A stretch of DNA of 64,000 nucleotides from Wyeomyia smithii (lineage: Eukaryota; Arthropoda; Insecta; Diptera; Culicidae), in assembly GCF_029784165.1 (NCBI RefSeq), contig NC_073695.1, forward strand, positions 230,363,916 to 230,427,915, written 5' to 3'. How positions within the stretch are numbered: the stretch's first letter is position 1; each line of letters opens with the position of its first letter. The notes beneath the pieces were generated by a model. It searched no databases and was not told where the DNA came from. It worked only from the letters and a program-made list of their open reading frames with translations. This document shows, piece after piece, positions 42,027-53,320 of this stretch. The position numbers and the translations under genes are program-made.

Positions 42027-44747
42027 CAGTGGTTCCTAACCTGGGGTACGCGTACCCCTAGGGGTACGCGAGAGCCTCTAGGGGGTACGCGAAAGAAAAA
42101 TCATTAATGGCGGACAAAGCAATGTTTGCCCTTTCTTCTAGAAAGGTATAGCAATCACTTGCAAAACCGAAAGTATAAAAGTGCTCCAAAGGGCCGAATG
42201 GAATATATCACTCGACTCAGTTCGACGAGCTGAACATTTTCTGTATGCATGTGTGTGTATGTGTGTGTGTGTGTGTGAGTGTGTGTGTGTGTGTGAGTGT
42301 ATGTGCAGATTTTTATTCTCACTCACTTTCCTCAGAGATGGCTTGACCGATTTTCACGAAATTTATTGCAAATAAAAGGTCTTGTTGTCCCATAAGACCC
42401 TGTTAAATTTTATTGTAATCGGATTTTTAGTTTAGAGGTTATGTATCAATATGAAAAAATCTGGAAACATCATTATCTCAAAAACTACTTGACCGATTTG
42501 AACAAAATTAGTTTCAAATAAACGGGTACCTGAAATACCCTTAAGTTTTGAATTTTATAAAGATTGAACTTGTGGTTCAAAAGTTATGAAAAGAAACGTG
42601 TTCTGAAGACTGTTTAATCTCACTCATGGTGCTCAGAGATGGCTGAACCGATTTTCATAGAATCAGTGTCAAATGGAAGGTCTAGTTGCCCCATAAGACC
42701 TTGTTGGTTTGTTTTGCAATCGGACCATTGCTTTGCCTGTTATGTTTAAAAATGTGAAATCCAGCTATGAAAAGGAACATATTCCGGAGACTACTTGAAC
42801 TCACTTACTTTTTTCAGAGATGGCTAACCCGATTTCCATAAAATTAGTGTCAACTAATAAGTCTAGCTGCCTCATAACACCCTATTGAATTTTACTGTAA
42901 TCGGACTGTAATTTCGTCTGTCGTGTACCGAAATGTGAAAATCACGAAACTTCATTATCTCAAAAACTACACAACCGATTTGATCAATATTATTATCAGA
43001 TGAGCGAGCTAGTTAAGGGTTATTTGATGAATTATGATTGAACACATGGCTTCAAAGTTTTGCTTCCCTATACGTTCCTATTTCATTTGATTATAATCGA
43101 ACATAAGCAACCTTTATGTATTAAATTGTTAATAAAAAGTCTATTATCTCAAAGATTACATGACTTATTTGAACATAACTAGTGTCATACGAACGAGTCA
43201 TCTCTCAAACTTACAAATAACAAACTTCATAACAATTTGATATGTGGCTCAAAAGTTATTACCAGAAAATAAATTTAAAGACTATTTAAAACTATACCTG
43301 ATCGATATATGTGGCCTCAACATAATTTAAATGTAGTATCGTACTATTTGAACGTTCCAAATTCATTGATTCCTTGCGATGTGCTTAAAGTCTGCAAATG
43401 CACGACGAATCGGCCATATGATATGATCAAAGTAAAAAAAAAAACAATTGTTTGAACGGTGTTATCGTTTAATCGTTTGACGGTTTATCGAAATGAGAGC
43501 ATCCTCGACTTTTGGCTTCTGTATATCGCCTTAATTCTGAATATATTCATATTGGATGGTATTCTGTCATTTTCAGCAGATTTTCTAACATCAATCTGAC
43601 ACCGGAAATACCAATGTTGGGAGGTATTCAGTTATCCGGATATTATCATATTGGGTGGAAACCGGCCATTTTTGGCTGTTTTCCAGAAATCGGAATTTGC
43701 CATCTTACAATCCAAAATGTTGCCTGAGGAAGATTATGGAACATATTTGTTACCTCTAAAAACATTCACATACCAAATTTGGTTGTATTTCCTCGTTTGG
43801 TTCTTGAGCTGTGCGAACTTTGTGTTTCATTTGTATGGGACACCTCCCTTATAGAAGAGGGAGGGGTGTCAAACCATTATGCACATATTTGTTACCTCTA
43901 AAAACATTCACCTGCCAAATTTGGTTCCATTTACTCGGTTAGTTCTCGAGATGTACGGAAATTAGTGTTTCACTTGTATGGAACCCTCCCTTCCAAAGAA
44001 GGAGGGGTGTCAAAACATTATGAACATATTTTTTATCACTAAAAACATATACCTGTCAAATTTGGTTCCATTTAGTTGATTAGTTCTCGAGAAGTGCAGA
44101 AATTTGTGTTTCATTTGTATGGAACCCCTACCTTCCAGAAAAGGGAGGGGCGTCCAACTATTATGGACATATTTTTTACCCCTTGAAACATTCACATGCC
44201 AAATTTGGTTTAATTTGCCTGGTTTGTTCTTAAGTTGTGCAGAAATCTCAAACTATCATAAGAACCTTTATCGGCACCAAAAACCCCTACATACAAATTT
44301 TCACGTCGATCGGTTCGGTAGTTTTCGAGCCTATATGGATCAGACAGACAGACAGACAGACAGACAGACCGGACTGCATTTTTATATGTATAGATTACAA
44401 CTTCAATATTTTAGAACCTAAAGAGTGAATATACATTTATTGGATTGAAGCATTCACGTAAATCTATTTTTACAAATAAAAGTTTGAATGAGAAACGCTG
44501 GGTCTGACCGCTAGGTGGATTAATTTTTTTTTTGTAATACTTCAGTTGTTGTTCAAACTTGCTCTCAAAACATGACTGTAGCAGTAAAACAAACTATAGT
44601 CCAATTTCAAACCTGGACTAGACTACTACAACGTGATCTACCACTGCTTTCTCCCACTCTGCGAGGACATTAGAAGCCAGGGTGTACAATTAATTTGGAA
44701 AATATTGCCAAGGGGTACGCGGACAAAAAAAAGGTTGAGAACCGCTG
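42027..44747. mobile_element. hAT element (Buster/SPIN-like termini) with perfect 8-bp target duplication
   Basis: Left end CAGTGGTTCCTAACCTGGGG, right end the complement of AAAAGGTTGAGAACCGCTG, both next to GGGGTACGCG words. The 8-bp duplication CTCTATCT lies at 42019-42026 and 44748-44755, the size typical of hAT insertions. The terminal wording resembles non-autonomous hAT families of many animals. Only about 320 bp is the element itself; the rest is copy E2 of the composite repeat inserted at about 42126-44530. Confidence 0.85.
42126..44530 (-). repeat. Composite tandem-array repeat, copy E2 (inverted)
   Basis: Reverse-complement counterpart of 26700-29710: it starts CCTTTCTTCTAGAAAGGTAT, then a (GT)n tract (42251-42300) and CAGAGATGG modules (42338, 42636, 42820). 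A short CTTCCGG-type remnant (43500-43720), the 142-bp units (43840-44160) and (GACA)n at 44342-44370 follow, ending CCGCTAGGTGGATTAATTTT. The 125-bp array is contracted compared with E1. It lies inside the hAT element and is therefore younger than it. Confidence 0.82.
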
Positions 44748-45364
44748 CTCTATCTCATTAGCGTCGGCAAGGAGGGGGGGGGATATTTATACTTAGTAAA
44801 CTTAAAAACGTCCTCTACGATAGCTGTGCATATTTTATGTACAAAGGCTTTATGTACAAAGGCTTACTGTGTCATCGGGGACTTTGGTATATTTCAGTGG
44901 CGTAGTAAAATGAAAGAAGGGAGGGAATATGAGTTATGTCATCATTTGTTAATTAATAATTCGAATATTTACTTCGATACATAGAGATCCTAAAGCAACA
45001 GTTTTTGTCTATCTCATTAGCGTGGTCAGGAAGGGGGTGCAGCAAGGATGAATTTGTCCTTTGTAAACTCCAATATACCAAACTCAATCATTATGCTAAT
45101 TTATAAACATTGATTCTCAAATCCGTGGTTAATTCCCGTGCAAATAATTTGTCGGCATCACAGTGGCGTAGTTGAAGGTAATAGTTTTGGGTAATGGCTT
45201 CATTTCAACTTTAGCTTCGGTACAAGCAGTCGAACCCTACAACCGTAAAACTGAGTTGAAAAGGAACTATCTATCTACCTTTTATTGTTATTTCGGTTGA
45301 GCGACCTCTCACTAATAGTATTCATATTGAAATGAAGAAATTACGTCCTTTTCAAAGCTTAGGC
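44748..45364 (+). repeat. Diverged 262-bp direct repeats inside the fold-back
   Basis: TATCTCATTAGCGTnGnCAnG occurs at 44751 and 45013, and CAGTGGCGTAGT at 44896 and 45161, spacing about 262-265. The first unit is the one that received the hAT insertion. Confidence 0.65.
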
Positions 45365-45645
45365 TAGTTTTTATATTATGTAAATTGCTTATAGGTGGGC
45401 AGATATTTATACCTACAAAGTACCATTAAAATCTGAGAGACTAAAACCAATAACTGATGGAGTGTGTATAAATATCCTAAGGATATCGGCCATTTTAACA
45501 TAAAATGGACATAACCTGAAAATGCCACCATCGATTTTTTCAAAAAATTACCCAGGAATGAAGAACATTATAACGAACAAACTGGCGTTCACCGTTTTGA
45601 TGGTATTTTTTGTTTGATAATAACGGTCTGTGGGAGCACCGTGGT
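45365..45645. repeat. Right arm of the 4.2-kb inverted-repeat structure
   Basis: Inverted partner of 41485-41775; see that entry. The outer edge reads CGGTCTGTGGGAGCAC. Confidence 0.75.
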
Positions 45646-45883
45646 AGAGTGAATATAGTGGTGAATCAAGCAATACTGAGATATATTCGAAAGAATTCGA
45701 GGAGTTGACATACGTGGCGGGTGGTAGGATTTATATTATTTTCAGTTCTGAGATGCAAAGCAAACAACGCAATAATAGTCACACAGTTAAAGCACCAAGC
45801 CAAGCCCAAGTAGCCAAGTACTTTGTGGAGCCTCCCTTTTCAGTTGTCGAAATTTTGATTAAGGAATATGTCATACAAGAATA
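45646..45883. other. Unassigned spacer
   Basis: No repeat or motif recognised. Confidence 0.35.
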
Positions 45884-46380
45884 TTAAAAAAAGGTTATAC
45901 GTCGCGAGGATGCCGGACGACAACTCTGTGAAATCCCTTCTCTTTGTTTTGACACAATACGAGCCACCACGGATTCTGCTGCATTCTTTTTGTCCAAAAC
46001 AGTCTTATACTTCACATCAAACCAGCCGTTATATCGATTTCTCTCGATGAACCCGGAAGCAACTTCTGCTACGTTGTTAATGGCTACTTTGACATCACTG
46101 CAACAGTCCACTAGAGGGACTTCGATGAGCTCTCCCTCATTCATCAACGCTGATTCAAAGCTTTGTGCGTCCAACCAACTTGAACTCATCTCCGTTGATA
46201 GCTACGCTACTCTCTATGCGAGACCTATCGCACTTAGTTCCTTCTGCTAGCAGGCACTTGGTCTTCACCGCATTCATCTTCAATCTAACCTTGTCTGCTA
46301 CAAGGTTCACCTTGATGTACTGTTCAGCAATCACCTGGAACCTCGTTCCGATTAATTTACAACGTGGACGAGGCTGATGA
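45884..46380 (-). pseudogene. RTE-clade ORF fragments in scrambled order
   Basis: On the minus strand, 46380-46190 reads as an RT segment downstream of the active site (KTKCLLAEGTKCDRSRIESS, then INGDEFKLVGRTK). 46189-45884 reads as the linker between endonuclease and RT (FIERNRYNGWFDVKYKTVLD). In a normal RTE protein the linker precedes the RT, so these pieces are in reversed order, either by rearrangement or by two separate insertions. The linker wording matches the one in the RTE copy at 49222-51760 (WFDAEY region). Too short and broken to function. Confidence 0.65.
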
Positions 46381-46382
46381 AC

Positions 46383-46620
46383 GGGGAGCTCCGTAGCCGC
46401 AAAGTTACAGAGTCCGCTTTGGTAAGCGGGTGGTCGTGGGTTCGAATCTTAGTAGAATCAGACCATTTGGTTGTCAAAGGACTTTTAGCATGGGTTTATT
46501 CTCAGGCTTCCCACCTAGTACCCTTCTTTCAATCTGAATTCTAGAGTACCTCTGTTGTTTCTCCTTCTTACAAAAAAAAGTCCCTTTTATTATAAAACTG
46601 GTGTGAGTAACGTCTGAAAG
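46383..46620 (+). mobile_element. SINE-like sequence with tRNA-type B box
   Basis: GTAGCCGCAAAGTTACAGAG, then GGTAAGCGGGTGGTCGTGGG and GGTTCGAATC (about 46438) resemble a tRNA-derived promoter region. The downstream body is unlike the two other SINEs here. No clear tail or target duplication was found; a degenerate tRNA pseudogene is an alternative. Confidence 0.45.
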
Positions 46621-47070
46621 TTCTCTCCAGGAAATTGTAACTAGGCGATATTGTTGGGATGGACAGAGGCTCGGTATAGTAGAGCAGTAAGCTTGAAACG
46701 GAAAGGTAAAACTTACACACAAGCACGGATATGAATGATAAGCGTATCACTTACTTCAATAGTGATACTGCCAATAATATGAAGTGCGGATTACAGAAAA
46801 CACCTGGGCAACATCACAATAGATCTAATCTCTGGTCGCAGTGATGAGTCCACACAGAAAAAAAAAGGCTGATGAACGGACTAAGCAATGAAACTGACTA
46901 GATTCATAACGATAGAATAACAAATCGCGTGTTTCAGTGTCATGCCTCAAGTAAGCAACAAGATTGCTGCCTATTAGCTAATCTTTTTGGACTACCACGT
47001 GAGGCATTCCATGGAAAACAAATAAAAATGAATATTTTTTTAGGATGTCCTTTCCGATTTCGCTGAAACT
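46621..47070. other. Unassigned sequence
   Basis: Short frames only. A run of A near 46858 could mark the end of a retroinsertion, without a supporting duplication. Confidence 0.3.
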
Positions 47071-47228
47071 TTGCACAGTTGTTCCCAGTTTACTATCAGT
47101 TTTACCTTTTTTATACTAAACAAAGGTTATAAAATCGGTCGAAAAACGCAAAATAGATCCATGATCCGGAAGGCCGAATCGTATATACCATCTGACTCAG
47201 CTCGGCGAACTGAGCAATGTCTGTTCGT

Positions 47229-47275
<47 letters not shown>

Positions 47276-47300
47276 TATGTATGTTGTCTGTATGTATATG
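47071..47300 (+). repeat. Palindrome plus (GT)n module, copy at 47.2 kb
   Basis: GGCCGAATCGTATATACCAT, GACTCAGCTCGGCGAACTGA, GCAATGTCTGT, then a long GT tract (47229-47272). Same order as in E2 at 42190-42300 and, inverted, in E1 at 29552-29660, but flanked by different sequence. Confidence 0.7.
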
Positions 47301-47499
47301 CCGCAAAATACTAACGCACCTTTCTTACAGAACGCAATATCCGATTTCAATGATCTTATACGCAAACGGAAGCTACTGTGCTCCCCCAGAATGCTACCGA
47401 GTGGATTTTTGATTAGTGGCTTAGATTTTAAAATATTGATCGAAGAGTTTTTTTTATATGAAACATTTTAAAAGTTAAAAGGCAAAATTAGTGGCACGT
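47301..47499. other. Spacer between two palindrome/GT modules
   Basis: No independent feature. Confidence 0.3.
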
Positions 47500-47620
47500 A
47501 GAGCAATGTGTTGTATACCAATTTACTCAGATCGATGAATTGAACAATTTATGTATGTTTGTGTATGTGTGCCTGTACGTATGTATGTGTAAATATGTTG
47601 TTTATATATATACCAAAGAT
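47500..47620 (+). repeat. Palindrome plus (GT)n module, degenerate copy at 47.5 kb
   Basis: GTTGTATACCAATTTACTCA, GATCGATGAATTGAACAATT, then interrupted GT/TATG repeats. Same layout as the module at 47.2 kb with a weaker palindrome. Confidence 0.55.
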
Positions 47621-48653
47621 GTATAGACCTATTTACGTACGGATGTGTCAGTGCCACCCGTTGAGAAAAACACAAATAAATCGCTGTTTTTTTGCAATTC
47701 TACGTTTTGAACAGCTGGAAATTTTTCAGTTGAACACTTATTTTATGTTTTAAATTTGTGACCAGGAATCTAAAGTAGCTGATGAACGTAATCGGCAAAA
47801 TAAGGAAAAAGTGTTGAAGCAACTCTACATGGCTCTACACGTTTACTAGTGTGCGCAGGTGAAAAGTCACTTATCTCTATGAATGATGCAATATGCTCAT
47901 GTAAGATATAAATATTGCTTTCTAATTTAAGACTAAGTGCAAACAGAGTATCCATGTTATTCCACTTCTCGTTATCGCAGCAAGATTTAAAAAGTCTTTA
48001 TTCCAGATTTTTCCATACAGCCTAGGCCTTCGAAATGAATAATGTTCTCGCCTACACTCTGAAAATCCAAAATTCTCAAAGATCGTGGAAAGCCTTCATT
48101 TTCAGATAATGCATTTGAGATAGAATTAAATTGACAACTTTCATCGATAGGTATATTTTTTTTCCTGTATAATTCTGAACTATATTTCGAGAGCAGGTTT
48201 GTAGAAGCTTGCTTCAATTCGTGAAAAAAACTTTATGCTGATTCATAAATCTAGGTCCTGCGATTTCTGAAAATAAAGCGAATAAGTAGAACCGCATTAA
48301 ACTAACATACATGCTTGCTATTCTAGAGTGAAATCAGCAACTATTACTGTTTCCCCACGTTCGATTATCTCAAAAACTAGCCAGCATTTAAAAATCGGTT
48401 TGTGATCGAAAAAATAAGACTCATGCACTCCAGTGATAACATTCATATTATTTGCGAAAACCACGTCAAGCTTTAATTCAATGATCGTCTTTGGTTAACG
48501 TTCTGAAAACTATCTTTCAAATTCATTTCATTCACTATTGAAATTGGACTTACGTTGGTATACGATTTGTAATTGACTGGCCTAATATGTATAAAGTAAT
48601 AGTTAGTATAACAAAGGTTTCTGCACCACTAGGTGGATTAATTCAGGTTTTCA
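47621..48653. other. Unassigned sequence with a fragment of the composite-repeat end
   Basis: No frame with motifs. CACTAGGTGGATTAATTCAG at about 48631 equals the proximal end of the composite repeat in inverted orientation. Confidence 0.4.
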
Positions 48654-48965
48654 TGAAGACTCACTCACTTTTCTGGGCCAAGCATTCCAAATTGTCACAA
48701 AATCCAAAATATCCTAAAAAGTACCTTTTTCAAAAATCTAATTTTTTTAAGGAATTAAAGACGACAATATGTACTACTATCTGTCAAAATTTGGTGATGG
48801 TAAAATGAGAAACAAAAAAGTTATGAACGTTTAAATATTTTATCATTTTCACTCAGAACTTATTTTTGAGGATTTTTTTCTGTTGTTGTTATAAATTATC
48901 GCTAAGAGCATGATACAAAGCCAACGCGCTGTTTTTGTGGTAAAATTAACTATTTAATCGATTAT
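48654..48965. repeat. Left member of an inverted repeat pair (48.7/53.2 kb)
   Basis: About 300 bp matching the reverse complement of 53035-53320 at roughly 80% (shared ACTATCTGTCAAAATTT, AACAAAAAAGTTATG, GAGCATGATACAAA, CCAACGCGCTGTTTTTGT). Either arms of one large fold-back or two separate copies of one MITE family. Confidence 0.7.
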
Positions 48966-49221
48966 ACCTGCCATGCTATCATACTCACCTATATTATTTC
49001 CCAGCCAAATAGCTGCTATAACTACACGCAAAAGTTTAACTTATTATTTGAACTTAATTTCTATTTTTAACAACGACTTTTACCCGTTAACATTCAAGTT
49101 CATTAAGGAGACAATGTGTGCAGTAGGGAAAGCGAAAATAAGCAAACTGGAAATATGACACAGATTTGTAAAAATATACCGCATCCCGACTACTTGAACC
49201 CGCAATCTACCAACGTGAAAA
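48966..49221. other. Unassigned spacer
   Basis: No feature recognised. Confidence 0.3.
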
Positions 49222-51760
49222 GTAATAAAATTCTTCTTCTGTTGAGTAACAACCCTTCTTCTTCTTTCTTTTTCTTTTATGGCGACAGATCCTTAAGATC
49301 CTATGCCGAATCCAGAATACGTCTCCACAAAACTCGGTCTTGGGCTGCTACTCTCCAGTCTCCCATTACACCCGCTCTGGCATTCTCGTCGACAGCACAC
49401 ATCCAGCGCGTGCGCGGTTTGCCTCGATGTCGTCGGCCTCTAACCGGTTCTCTACTAAATATTATCTGGTTCTCTACTAAATATTATCGCTCATCCGCCA
49501 TCCGTGCTACATGGCCAGCCCACTGTAACCTGCCGTGTTTCATCAGCTTGACAATATCAGCGTGTTTGTATACTTCGTACAGCTCGTGATTCATGCGCCT
49601 GCGCCATACCCTGTTCTCTAGTTTGCCTCCGAGTATTGATCGCAGGATTTTACGCTGCGCTCGTCGATCGGCCTCCTTCCACGTCCACGATTCATGTCCG
49701 TAGAGCGCCACCGGGAGGATCAGAGTCCTATAGAGCGCAAATTTCGTACGGATCTGTAGGCTACGGGACCTAAGCTGGCTAAGCAATCCGTAATAAGCCC
49801 TATTCGCCGCCGCAATCCGCCTCTTCACCTCGCGGCTCACCTCGTTGTCACATGTCACGAGAGTACGAAGATAAACAAATTCGTCGACCACTTCGAAAGT
49901 ATCCCCATCCAATTCCACCGCAGCACCAACACCCGTAGAACTACCACGCTCTCTGCCAGCCACCATGTACATCGTGTTTATGGTGAGTCCAATTCTCGCA
50001 GCTTCCCTTTTGAGAGCCGTAAAGGCCTCCTCAACTGCTCTACGGTTAACACCAATTATATCAATGTCGTCTGCAAAGCCCAGAAGCATGTGAGTGATGA
50101 TGGTGCCGCTCCTCTGCACACCTGCTCTTCGTATTGCACCTTCCAAAGCTATGTTGAACAGCAAGTTCGAGAGCCCGTCACCTTGCATCAGACCAGCCAA
50201 CGACACAAACGCATCCGAAAATTTGCCTGCTGTCCTGACGCATGATGTGAAACCGTCAAGCGTCGCACGTAACAGTTTAATTAGTTTTGTTGGGAAACCA
50301 TGTTCTAGCGTTATTCGCCAAAGCTCGTTGCGTTTCACTGTGTCGTACGCCGCCTTACAGTCTATTAACAGATGATGCGTCTGCAAGTTGTGTTCTCGAA
50401 ACTTGTTGAGAACCTGTCTCAAGGTGAACATCTGGTCCGTTGTAGATCGCTCCACTCGAAAACCGCATTGGTATTCTCCAACAAAGGCTTCCTGCAACGG
50501 CCTCAGTCGCTGTAACAGGATACGGGAGAGAATTTTGTAAGCGGAATTGAGGAGGGTTATGCCTCTATAATTACTACAGTCGAGCCTATATCCCTTCTTG
50601 TATATAGGGCATATGAGTCCTTCCAACCAGTCCGTAGGTAGTTGTTCCTCAGACCATACCCTTAGGATATTCTGTTGCTTCTAACGCCTGGCCACCTGCG
50701 ATTTATCCGTAATCAGGTTTCCCTCCTTGTCATTGCACATGGCAGGTACTGGCACAGTCCGGTTGCTGATTCCATTGATCCGTTGATATAGAAGCTCCTC
50801 GTGTCGTGCCTGGTGAAGCAATTCTCCGCCTCCGCGGGGAATCGGTCGTAGTGCTCACGTTTCTTACGGCGATGAAGCTTCTTTTCGGCAGCTCTTGCCT
50901 CCCGGTATTTCTCCCGCACCAGACGCGTTACACGATTAGCTGCTACTAACGTGTTGGCGTAGACTCGGTTCTTCTCCTCCGTCAGCTCTAGGTACTCAGC
51001 ATCGAATCACCCACTACGCGTGGTTCCCGTTGTCATGCCTATCACTTCTCGCGCTGTTTCGCTGACCGCATCATGGATGTGCTTACACTGCTCGTTCAGG
51101 TCCACTCTAGTTGGTTCACCGATCCATCTATCAACTTTCCGAGTATACTCTGCAGCAACTCCTACCGCTGATAACCTCTGGATGTCCAGATGTATCTTCC
51201 TTGCCGATCTCGATTTAAATACATTGAACAACTGTGCGCGGATCTTGCCTACCACGAGATAGTGATCCGAGTCGATGTTTGGCCCTCGAAAGGACCGCAC
51301 ATCTATGACGTCTGAAAAGTGCCGGCCGTCGATCAGCATGTGGTCGATCTGGGAGCAGGCGTCTCCATTGGGGTGTTTCCAGGTGGGCTTCCGAATGTTT
51401 AGACGTGCAAAATGGGTACTACAGATGGCCATTCCCCTGGCCGCGGTGAAGTTCACTAACCTCAAGCCGTTGTCGTTGGTGGTAGAGTGAAGGCTTTTGC
51501 GTTCGTATCTTCGATGACGATCTTTATATCGTGTTGTGGGCACTCTCCATATGTTTTCTCAAGGAGCTCATAGAACTCCTCCTTTACGTCATCGGTTTTA
51601 TCGTTGGTCGGCGCGTACACGTTGATAAGGCTGTAATTGAAGAATCTGCCTTTGATCCTCAATACGCATGGACGGTCATTTATAGGCCTCCACCTAATAA
51701 CACGTGTCAAATGTGCACCCCTCGGTGTCGTAACTAGCGCGCCCCAAGTGTGAGAAGAAC
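49222..51760 (-). mobile_element. RTE-clade LINE, 5'-truncated and internally deleted
   Basis: A minus-strand LINE whose single ORF can be followed from endonuclease to C-terminus. The 3' end (left) carries a CTT-type microsatellite (TTCTTCTTC near 49222 and 49254), as usual for RTE elements, which lack long poly-A. The 5' end near 51760 cuts into the endonuclease. GC content is higher than the surroundings. A GC-rich block at 52020-52430 may be a detached 5' part. Confidence 0.82.
49290..51740 (-). pseudogene. RTE-clade endonuclease/reverse transcriptase
   Basis: Endonuclease pieces: FNYSLINVYAPTNDKTDD (51650 region), a frame change, then CSQIDHMLIDGRHF and NIDSDHYLVVGKI (51300 region). A Trp-to-stop change (TGG to TGA) at about 51005 precedes FDAEYLELTEEKN. 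The linker (KKLHRRKKREHYDRF) is followed by an internal deletion joining VARR directly to the WSEEQLPTDWLEGLICPIYK region. RT 50626-49484: YRGITLLNSAYKILSR, YQCGFRVERSTTDQMF, HLLIDCKAAYDTV, LMQGDGLSNLLFN and LLGFADDIDIIG are intact. After ADER a 21-bp tandem duplication (49444-49487) brings a stop before the usual tail (NPVRGRRHRGKPRTRW). JAM1-type elements of Aedes are likely relatives. Non-functional. Confidence 0.85.
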
Positions 51761-52019
51761 GGCAGTATATCTCCCAGTGGCAATATACTGTGGTGAGAGC
51801 GACGAATTAGACAGCGGACGTCAGATACGTCAGCGGAGTGATTTGGCGAAAAAGTTAGTTGGTATAAAGTTGAAAACGTGGTATATTATATTTGTTGGAG
51901 CTAAACTTTGGAATTAAAACTAGTTAAACATAATTTAATTTACATTGGGTGGTGGTAAAAATTGCTAGTGAATTTGAAACTTGAGGCTAAAATAGTGGCA
52001 AGCGCAGATAGCGAATTAT
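51761..52019. other. Spacer between RTE coding part and GC-rich block
   Basis: AT-rich, with a small direct repeat (AGCGAATnATAGAATA at about 52010 and 52024). Possibly an insertion within the RTE 5' region. Confidence 0.35.
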
Positions 52020-52430
52020 AGAATAGCGAATCATAGAATAGGGGCCGCCGTCTTGGATGTAGCTGGCGAGACACCGCATTTCATAGTTCAGCCGTCCGCT
52101 CCGGATCAGACGCTGTTTGAGCCGCCCCTGACCTGGGAAAACAGACGCTCAGGCAAGCTGCTCTCCAAGGAGAAAAACTCCCCCTTCCCTGTCAGTATAC
52201 GACCAAGTTCCCACCGGTTCACCGATCTTCCCTTGGTTGCTCGTATCCCAGTCGGTACCACGTGGAGGTAGGGATAGGAGTTGCTGGGCTTATGCTATGG
52301 ATCACACTGGGGTCTGTTTTATGCCAACTAGTTCGGGTGTACTGCTGGTACGCATTCCCCAGCCGTTTACCAACAGAGTAACAACCCTTACCGTCATACA
52401 ATTTGCACATGTTACAAGATCACGAGTTTC
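52020..52430 (-). other. GC-rich block, possible RTE 5' UTR
   Basis: Composition like the RTE element. On the minus strand it reads toward it (GGTGAACCGGTGGGAACTTG, GGGGCGGCTCAAACAGCG). No long frame. Assignment is by position and composition only. Confidence 0.35.
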
Positions 52431-53034
52431 TAATAATAACCGTTACAACTACTTGCAAAATTTTTACTCACTACTTGGAAAGGTAAATGAAAAATTTTCC
52501 TCATTTCCAGTCGATTCACAACACACACTGTCGTGACTTAAATGAATTAGATCGCTGCATTAATACAAACACAGCTGATGATGTCTCGCTTACACATGCA
52601 ATGCGGCTTTTGCTTGTATGTTCCCCTGCAATAATGCATACAAGCGCGTAAGTTCATTACTTTTTGGTTATTGGCATCTTAGTAGTTGCAACAACAGTTT
52701 TGAAGTGAATACATAAGTGGTTAAGTGAAGTAACTGGTTAAGGTCCAGCAAACAACATGAATAACACTACCTTCAAATTAAATGTATTCGACCTTTCGAT
52801 GGTAAAAAGTGTTCGAAGCAGCTGCGGAAACTTTCGGATAATAATATCCAAAACTAGAAAGCGATAAAGTATTCCAAGTCATCACAACTAACTAACGAGT
52901 TTCGTGTTTGTACGTCATGTCGTCTGCTTGTAGATAAACTAGCTCTCTCTACACGTTTTATTTTTAAAACCGTCTGATAGCGGGAATCGTCACTGACTTA
53001 CGCATATTAGATTTCAATAGGGCCAGTATCAAAA
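52431..53034. other. Unassigned sequence
   Basis: No motif-bearing frame or paired repeat. Confidence 0.3.
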
Positions 53035-53320
53035 TGATTGATTATGTTACAAAAACAGCGCGTTGGATTTGTATCATGCTCTCAGCGATAATTTATAACA
53101 ATAACAGAAAAAAACACCAAAAAAAAAAATTCTGAATGAAAATGACGAAATATTCAAACGTACATAACTTTTTTGTTAGTCATTTTACCATCACAAAATT
53201 TTGACAGATAGTGGTAAATATTGTAGTCTTCAATGCGAAAGAAAATTAGCTATTTTTAAAAACAGGTACTTTTTGAGATATTTTATATTTTGTGACAATT
53301 TGTTATATTTGGCCCAGAGA
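53035..53320. repeat. Right member of an inverted repeat pair (48.7/53.2 kb)
   Basis: Reverse-complement partner of 48654-48965; see that entry. Confidence 0.7.

Noticed and set aside
46383..46455. Functional tRNA gene near the B box at 46438
   Set aside because: The A-box region is disrupted and no acceptor stem pairs; kept only as SINE-like sequence.
47111..47471. Overlapping ORFs on both strands across the GT tract
   Set aside because: Runs of Val/Cys or Thr/His come from the dinucleotide repeat, with no real domain.
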